Source: DATFPQ01 sp035264765 (GTDB lineage Bacteria > Actinomycetota > Actinomycetes > Actinomycetales > Angustibacteraceae). Taken from it: a DNA stretch of 19,605 nt. Below, piece by piece: positions 15,528-19,605 of the stretch. The notes beneath the pieces are model-generated. The model saw only the letters and a program-made list of their open reading frames with translations, made no database searches and had not been told where the DNA came from. A program made the position numbers and the translations under genes. The DNA lies in contig DATFPQ010000071.1 in assembly GCA_035264765.1 (NCBI GenBank), positions 1 to 19,605 on the forward strand, written 5' to 3'. The first letter of the stretch is position 1. Every line of letters begins with the position of its first letter.

Positions 15528-15749
15528 GTGCACGTGGACGCTCTGGAGACCGAGATCCAGGACCAGGTCGACCTGGCGCGGGCCGCGCTCCGGCGCGCGC
15601 TGGCCGAGCACGACGACTACCTGGCCGACATCCATCGGTCCGAGCTGGACGCGCTGGTGCGCACCGCCGACGAGCACGGCCTCCGCGTGCAGCCCGAGGC
15701 GGAGGTCATCGACCTCACCGCGGCCGAGATGGAGCGCTCGGCGTCCTGA
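15528..15749 (+). CDS. Small acidic helical protein of unknown function
   Basis: This is a 73-residue hypothetical protein that I do not recognise. It is predicted almost wholly helical: residues 4-50 (VDALETEIQDQVDLARAALR and onward) show heptad-like spacing of Leu, Val and Ala suitable for a coiled coil, followed by VQPEAEVIDLTAAEME. The start is either GTG 15528 or GTG 15534; GGAGGGGG at 15511 favours the first. It ends 31 bp before the convergent stop of the inositol monophosphatase gene. In M. tuberculosis this slot holds the unrelated, larger cei (Rv2700). Codon bias matches its neighbours, which supports a real gene. Confidence 0.65.
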   Translation: MHVDALETEIQDQVDLARAALRRALAEHDDYLADIHRSELDALVRTADEHGLRVQPEAEVIDLTAAEMERSAS

Positions 15750-15780
15750 GGCGGAGCGCAGGCCGGCCGGGTCGGCCGGG

Positions 15781-16629
15781 TCAGTCGTCGGTATCCGGCC
15801 GCAGCGGCCGCAGCAGTTGCTGCAGCCGTGCGTGCAGCCGGGGCGCCGCGACGACGACGAGCTCGGCACCCGCCGGAGCGGTTCCCTCGTCGGTGACCAG
15901 ACCGGTCACCAGCGCGCCGGCCTCCCGGGCCACCAGCTCCCCGGCCGCCAGATCCCATGGGGCCAGCCCGCGCTCGACGTAGGCGTCGACGCGGCCGGAG
16001 GCGACGCCGCACAGGTCGAGGGTCCCGCTGCCGATCCGCCGGATGTCGCGGACCTGCGGCAGCAGCGCCGACACGACCCTCGCCTGGTGGGCGCGGCGGT
16101 GCGCCGCGTAGCCGAAACCGGTCGCGAGCAGCACCTGGCCCAAGTCGTCGACCTCCCGCACGGCCAGCCGCTCGCCGTCCAGGTAGGAACCGCCGCCCCG
16201 GCTGGCGGTCCAGGTGTCGCCGGTCACGGGGTTGTGCACGCACCCGACCAGGACGTCGTAGCCGCCGGGCCGGTGCGGGTCTCCGGTGACCGCGGCGACG
16301 CTCACGGCGTACGCGGGGATGCCGTACAGATAGTTGACCGTCCCGTCGATCGGGTCGACGACCCAGGTCACGCCGCTGCGGCTCTCGGCGCCGCTGCCCT
16401 CCTCGCCCAGCAGTCCGTCGTCCGGCCGGGCCGTCAGCAGCCGGTCGCGCAACAGCCGCTCGCTGCGCTGGTCCATCACGGTGACGACGTCGGTGGGCGT
16501 CGACTTCGTCGCGGCCACGCCGAGGTCGCGCGGGCGCTCGTCCCGCACCAAGGCCCCGGCCTCACGGGCTGCGGACTCCGCAAGCGCCAGTAGGGCGCCC
16601 AGGTCGTCGGCGCTCGGCGGGGCGCTCAC
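15781..16629 (-). CDS. suhB: Inositol monophosphatase family protein (SuhB-like)
   Basis: This 282-residue Mg2+-dependent, Li+-sensitive-type phosphatase should act on inositol-1-phosphate or a related sugar phosphate, supplying inositol for phosphatidylinositol and mycothiol. Metal-binding motifs are Glu76 in LLGEEGS, Asp92/Asp95 in DPIDGTVNY (92-100) and Asp226 in WDLAAGE. The start is GTG at 16629, with GGGGAG 7 nt upstream, 28 nt after the ferrochelatase stop. The frame runs upstream to 17139 but only as the out-of-phase shadow of the ferrochelatase gene. It is co-directional with ferrochelatase and probably shares its transcript. Substrate may also be fructose-1,6-bisphosphate or histidinol phosphate, as in some family members. 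Confidence 0.92.
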   Translation of the reverse strand: MSAPPSADDLGALLALAESAAREAGALVRDERPRDLGVAATKSTPTDVVTVMDQRSERLLRDRLLTARPDDGLLGEEGSGAESRSGVTWVVDPIDGTVNYLYGIPAYAVSVAAVTGDPHRPGGYDVLVGCVHNPVTGDTWTASRGGGSYLDGERLAVREVDDLGQVLLATGFGYAAHRRAHQARVVSALLPQVRDIRRIGSGTLDLCGVASGRVDAYVERGLAPWDLAAGELVAREAGALVTGLVTDEGTAPAGAELVVVAAPRLHARLQQLLRPLRPDTDD

Positions 16630-16657
16630 CGGACAACTCCCCGACGTCGTGGGGTCT

Positions 16658-17764
16658 TCATGCGCCAACCCGTGCGGGCTGCGCCCAGTCCTGGCCGCAG
16701 GCGGCCGGCCGGTCTGCCCGCAGGTTCCGACAGCAGCCCACCGGGCACACCGACCAGGTCGGCCCGAGCGACCCGGTGGCGGGCTGCTCCGGCCGTTCGT
16801 CCCGTGCCAGCGCCGCCCGCTCCTCGAGCAGGTCCGCGAGGCCCCGGACGAACGCGGGCGCGGTGCCGACCGTCGCGGCGCGGACGTACGGCAGCCCGAC
16901 CTCGGCGGCCACCTCGCGGGCCTCGGTGTCGAGGTCGTACACGACCTCCATGTGGTCGCTGACGAAGCCGATCGGGCAGACCGCGGCGCCCCGCGCGCCT
17001 GCTGCCGACAGGTCTCGAAGGTGGTCGCCGACGTCCGGCTCGAGCCATGGCTGAGACGGGGGCCCGGAGCGGGAGCAGTAGACGAGCTCCCACGGCACGG
17101 TCCGTCCGAGCCGGCGGCCGACGGCGTCGGCGATCTCACCGGCCAGGTCGCGGTGCTGCGCCGTGTACGCGTGGCCCTGCGGTCCAGACGCCTCGTCCAT
17201 GGCCGCGGGCACCGAGTGGGTGACGAAGACCAGGTGCGAGCCCTCGGGCAGCTGCCGCAGCGCCGCCTCCGCCGCCGCCGCGTTCTGCTCGGCGAAGGAT
17301 GGATGGTTGAAGTAGGGCCGCACCTTGTCGACCTCGAGCGCGCGACCCTCGGCCGCCAGGGTCAGCAGGGCCGACGCGAGGTCCTCGCGGTACTGCCGGC
17401 AGCTGGAGTAGGAGGAGTAGGCACTGGTGAGCACCGCCAGCACCCGGCGGACGCCGGACTCGTGCGCCTCCCGGAGCACGTCCGTGACGTAGGGCGCCCA
17501 GTTCCGGTTGCCCCACAGCACCGGCAGCTCGTGGCCGCGGCCGATCAGCTCGTCGGACAGGGCGGCCAGCAGCGCCCGGTTCTGGTCGTTGATCGGGCTC
17601 CGGCCGCCGAAGTGGTGATAGTGCTCGGCCACCTGTTCCAGCCGCTCGTCCGGGATGCCGCGGCCGGCCGTGACGTTCCGCAGGAACGGCATCACGTCGT
17701 CCGGCCCGTCCGGGCCCCCGAAGGACAGCAGCAGGACGGCGTCGTACGGCGCGAGGTCGGTCAC
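16658..17764 (-). CDS. cpfC: Ferrochelatase (actinobacterial coproporphyrin type, Fe-S cysteines present)
   Basis: This 368-residue enzyme inserts Fe2+ into the tetrapyrrole; in actinobacteria it normally acts on coproporphyrin III in the coproporphyrin-dependent heme pathway. It shows LLLSFGGPDGPDDVMPFL at the N-terminus, the catalytic His183 in VTHSVP, and GFVSDHMEVVYDLD with Glu273. Cys122 (SSCRQYRED) together with the C-terminal Cys340, Cys344 and Cys345 can ligate a [2Fe-2S] cluster, as in mycobacterial ferrochelatase; the extra Cys356 is unassigned. The GTG start at 17764 has no strong ribosome-binding site, but CAGAAT ends 6 nt before it. It is followed by the inositol monophosphatase gene. 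The older symbol is hemH. Confidence 0.95.
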   Translation of the reverse strand: MTDLAPYDAVLLLSFGGPDGPDDVMPFLRNVTAGRGIPDERLEQVAEHYHHFGGRSPINDQNRALLAALSDELIGRGHELPVLWGNRNWAPYVTDVLREAHESGVRRVLAVLTSAYSSYSSCRQYREDLASALLTLAAEGRALEVDKVRPYFNHPSFAEQNAAAAEAALRQLPEGSHLVFVTHSVPAAMDEASGPQGHAYTAQHRDLAGEIADAVGRRLGRTVPWELVYCSRSGPPSQPWLEPDVGDHLRDLSAAGARGAAVCPIGFVSDHMEVVYDLDTEAREVAAEVGLPYVRAATVGTAPAFVRGLADLLEERAALARDERPEQPATGSLGPTWSVCPVGCCRNLRADRPAACGQDWAQPARVGA

Positions 17765-17770
17765 GTCCCG

Positions 17771-17776
17771 ATTCTG
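17771..17776 (-). promoter_or_regulatory. Weak -10-like hexamer before the ferrochelatase gene
   Basis: CAGAAT on the minus strand ends 6 nt before the GTG at 17764. The first base departs from TANNNT. The absence of a ribosome-binding site makes a leaderless start worth considering. Confidence 0.3.
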
Positions 17777-17824
17777 CCCGCGACGGCTGGGCGCGGCCCC
17801 GCGAGGGGGCGGGAGGTGGAGCGA

Positions 17825-17882
17825 TCACCGCGGTTCGGCGTCACCGCGGTTAGGGTCACTGAGGTTCGGCGTCACCGCGGTT
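17825..17882. repeat. Tandem repeat, four copies of an 11-bp core at 15-16 bp spacing
   Basis: TCACCGCGGTT occurs exactly at 17825, 17841 and 17872, and as TCACTGAGGTT at 17856, so copies start 16, 15 and 16 bp apart. CGGCG, AGGG or GGACG fills the spacers. The two right-hand copies encode the last nine or so codons and stop of the TRIC gene; the two left-hand copies are non-coding and lie upstream of ferrochelatase. Confidence 0.85.
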
Positions 17883-18512
17883 GGACGTCGTTGCGCGCAG
17901 CGGCCGGGGTGCGTTGAGGTCGAGCAGCACGGCGACGACCCGCAGGGCGGCGACCAGCGCCGCAGCGCCCAGCGCGACCGGGGTGCTCAGTACGTCCAGC
18001 TCGTGGGCGATGACCACGAAGCTCGCCCCGAGCAGCGCGGGGACGGCGTACAGCTCCCGCTGCAGAACTTCGGGGACCTCGCGCGCGAGGACGTCCCGGA
18101 CCATGCCGCCGCCGATCGCGGTCAGGGTCCCGACGATCACGGCGGTCTGCGGCGTAGCCCCCATCCCCACCGCCGTGAGCGCCCCGGTGACGCAGAACGC
18201 GCCGAGCCCGGCAGCGTCCAACACCCGGACCAGCCGGGAGATGCGGCCGATGCCCGGGTGCCAGCGGAAGGTCACCAGACCGCCGAGCAGGGCGGCCGTG
18301 AACAGTCGCCAGTCGCTGATGCCGGTCGGCGGGACGGACCCGATGAGCAGGTCGCGTAGGATGCCACCGCCGAGCCCGGCCACGACCGCCAGCACCAGGA
18401 CACCGAACAGGTCGAGCTGCTTCTGGACGGCGACCAGGCCGCCGGACAACGCGAACACGAACACGCCGACCAGGTCGAGGGCCAGCTGCAGCCGGGCGTC
18501 GGGCAGGATCAC
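17856..18512 (-). CDS. TRIC-family (UPF0126/YadS) cation channel
   Basis: This 218-residue protein has seven hydrophobic segments arranged as two three-helix repeats plus one, characteristic of bacterial homologues of trimeric intracellular cation channels. The paired GGG kinks are at 48-50 (GLGGGILRDLLIG) and 134-136 (AIGGGMVRDVLA). It probably forms a trimeric monovalent cation pore in the membrane. The start is GTG at 18512, with TAGGGT ending 6 nt before it and no ribosome-binding site, so the mRNA may be leaderless. The C-terminal tail (about 203-218) is hydrophilic and partly encoded by the tandem repeat at 17825-17882. The physiological ion is not known from sequence. Confidence 0.92.
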   Translation of the reverse strand: MILPDARLQLALDLVGVFVFALSGGLVAVQKQLDLFGVLVLAVVAGLGGGILRDLLIGSVPPTGISDWRLFTAALLGGLVTFRWHPGIGRISRLVRVLDAAGLGAFCVTGALTAVGMGATPQTAVIVGTLTAIGGGMVRDVLAREVPEVLQRELYAVPALLGASFVVIAHELDVLSTPVALGAAALVAALRVVAVLLDLNAPRPLRATTSNRGDAEPQ

Positions 18513-18518
18513 GGCCTG

Positions 18519-18524
18519 ACCCTA
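18519..18524 (-). promoter_or_regulatory. -10 hexamer of a leaderless promoter for the TRIC gene
   Basis: TAGGGT on the minus strand ends 6 nt before the GTG at 18512, which places the transcription start on the start codon. A -35 is not obvious. Confidence 0.5.
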
Positions 18525-18596
18525 CGGGCGCGCCTGCCCCGCCGACGTCCGGCGGGGTGGCACAGTCGGGGTCGCACCACGACCGAAGGAGCACCC

Positions 18597-19605
18597 ATGC
18601 CCGACCTGCGGCTCGTCGGCGTCCAGGACGACGGCGAGCATCTGCTGCTGGCCGACGACGAGGGGCAGCGCTACCGGCTCGCGGTCGACGAGGCGCTGCG
18701 GGCGGCCGTGCGCCGCGACCGCGTCCACCTCGGGCAGCTGCAGCTCGAGACCGAGGGCGGCCTGCGACCCCGTGACGTGCAGGCTCGGATTCGCGCCGGT
18801 GCCACGAGCGAGGAGGTTGCGGTCCTCGCCGGCTGGAGCGTGGAGAAGGTACGCCGGTACGAGGGCCCGGTGTTGGCCGAGCGGGCCCACGTCGCCGAGC
18901 TGGCGCGCCGAGTACGGCTGCGCCGGCGCGGCGGCGAGCCGGTGCTCCTCGGCACGGAGGTCGCCACCCGGCTGGAGGACCGCGGCGTCGCCGTCGGCAG
19001 CATCGCCTGGGACTCCTGGCGCACCGAGGACGGCCCGTGGACCGCGGTGGTGTACTTCGCCGCCGGCGGCCGCGAGCGGCAAGCCCGATGGCACCTGGAC
19101 CTGGCGTCCAGCTCCGTGACCCCGGTGGACGACGAGGCGCGCTGGCTCAGCGAGGAGTCGGCCCCGGCCGACGGACCGGTGCCCGGGCTGCGGCTCACCG
19201 CCGTCCCCTCCCCCGGCGTGTACGACATCGAGGCCGACGGTGGGGTCGGGTCGACCGGTCCCGGCGACGGCGGGTCTCACGGCGCCGAGTCCAGGGCTGC
19301 CGGCTCCCGGAGTGCTGATTCCCTCGACTTGGTGACTGCTATGCGCACGCGCCGCCGGGAGCCCGGCCGAGGCATGCCGGCCCGCCCGGCGACCGCTCGT
19401 CCCCTTGCGTCTTCGTCGGACGACCCGGCCAGCGTGCCCGGCGCCCGGCATCCTGCGCACCTCGCCGCCCGGCGGCGCCAGGCCCAGCCGGAGCCGCTCG
19501 AGCTCGACCCCACGCTGATGGACGACCCGCCCGCCGCGCATCCACCGGCCTCCGAATACCAGGACCTCGCGGCCGAGGCGGCGTCGGTCGCGGACGGCCT
19601 GGTCG
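18597..19605 (+). CDS. sepH: Septation protein SepH (DUF3071), 3' end cut by window
   Basis: SepH binds FtsZ and promotes its assembly during septation in actinobacteria. The frame is open for 336 codons and runs off the right edge. The N-terminal DUF3071 domain (about 1-165) begins MPDLRLVGVQDDGEHLLLAD and contains a helix-turn-helix at about 57-90 (RPRDVQARIRAGATSEEVAV, GWSVEKVRRYEG), followed by the strand-rich SIAWDSWRTEDGPWTAVVYF segment. From about 205 onward it is low-complexity (Gly/Ser, then Arg/Pro/Ala-rich), as in the disordered linker of known SepH; the short conserved C-terminus would lie outside. The ATG at 18597 has GAAGGAG 5 nt upstream. It is divergent from the TRIC gene. Confidence 0.92.
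   Translation, partial: MPDLRLVGVQDDGEHLLLADDEGQRYRLAVDEALRAAVRRDRVHLGQLQLETEGGLRPRDVQARIRAGATSEEVAVLAGWSVEKVRRYEGPVLAERAHVAELARRVRLRRRGGEPVLLGTEVATRLEDRGVAVGSIAWDSWRTEDGPWTAVVYFAAGGRERQARWHLDLASSSVTPVDDEARWLSEESAPADGPVPGLRLTAVPSPGVYDIEADGGVGSTGPGDGGSHGAESRAAGSRSADSLDLVTAMRTRRREPGRGMPARPATARPLASSSDDPASVPGARHPAHLAARRRQAQPEPLELDPTLMDDPPAAHPPASEYQDLAAEAASVADGLV

Noticed and set aside
16334..17917. A 527-codon open frame on the + strand across the inositol monophosphatase and ferrochelatase genes
   Set aside because: It crosses two well-supported genes and their junction on the opposite strand, and its translation has no recognisable motif.

Overview
The window looks like a chromosomal segment of a high-GC Actinomycetota bacterium. 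It has very high third-position GC, many GTG starts, and a run of actinobacterial core families: DUF3159, DUF3710, DUF3093, DUF4193, SepH, a ferrochelatase with the cysteines of the actinobacterial Fe-S forms, and paired TrkA proteins. I cannot place it below phylum with confidence. I see no rRNA, tRNA, CRISPR array, transposase, integrase or phage gene, and base composition is uniform throughout.

Layout. (1) 1-1005 (-): 5' two-thirds of a XylF-like sugar-binding lipoprotein whose gene runs off the left edge. Upstream lies a candidate promoter flanked by two copies of a GTTGT-N5-ACAAC palindrome. (2) 1379-3754 (-): a marR-type repressor gene followed by a 14-helix DHA2 drug-efflux permease, with an operator-like palindrome on the marR -10 element. 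(3) 3755-4007: intergenic space with a 21-bp inverted repeat and a duplicated hairpin. (4) 4008-6815 (-): aconitase AcnA. (5) 6920-10269 (-): a KimA-like APC/KUP permease overlapped by 4 bp (CTGA) with a TRAM-domain RNA methyltransferase gene that probably starts with CTG. (6) 10350-11714 (+): two consecutive TrkA-type RCK proteins divergent from the permease; together these look like a potassium-uptake unit. (7) 11759-14305 (-): dut, DUF3710, OB-fold protein and DUF3159, with GTGA start/stop overlaps in two of the junctions. (8) 14414-15749: DUF3093 (+), DUF4193 (-) and a small helical protein (+). (9) 15781-18512 (-): TRIC-type channel, ferrochelatase and inositol monophosphatase. (10) 18597-19605 (+): the start of sepH, an FtsZ-regulating division gene that runs off the right edge.

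From memory, segment 6920-16629 matches the gene order of Mycobacterium tuberculosis Rv2689c-Rv2701c (methyltransferase, APC-like protein, ceoB, ceoC, DUF3159, OB-fold, DUF3710, dut, DUF3093, DUF4193, a variable gene, suhB). It is therefore mostly an ancient conserved neighbourhood. The least explained parts are regulatory and structural: the paired palindromes near xylF, the large intergenic inverted repeat at 3838-3905, several starts preceded at 6-8 nt by a -10-like hexamer (candidate leaderless mRNAs), the CTGA coupling, the permease plus two-RCK arrangement without a TrkH/KtrB subunit, and a 15/16-bp tandem repeat that forms the tail of the TRIC gene. I found no convincing wholly new multi-gene system.
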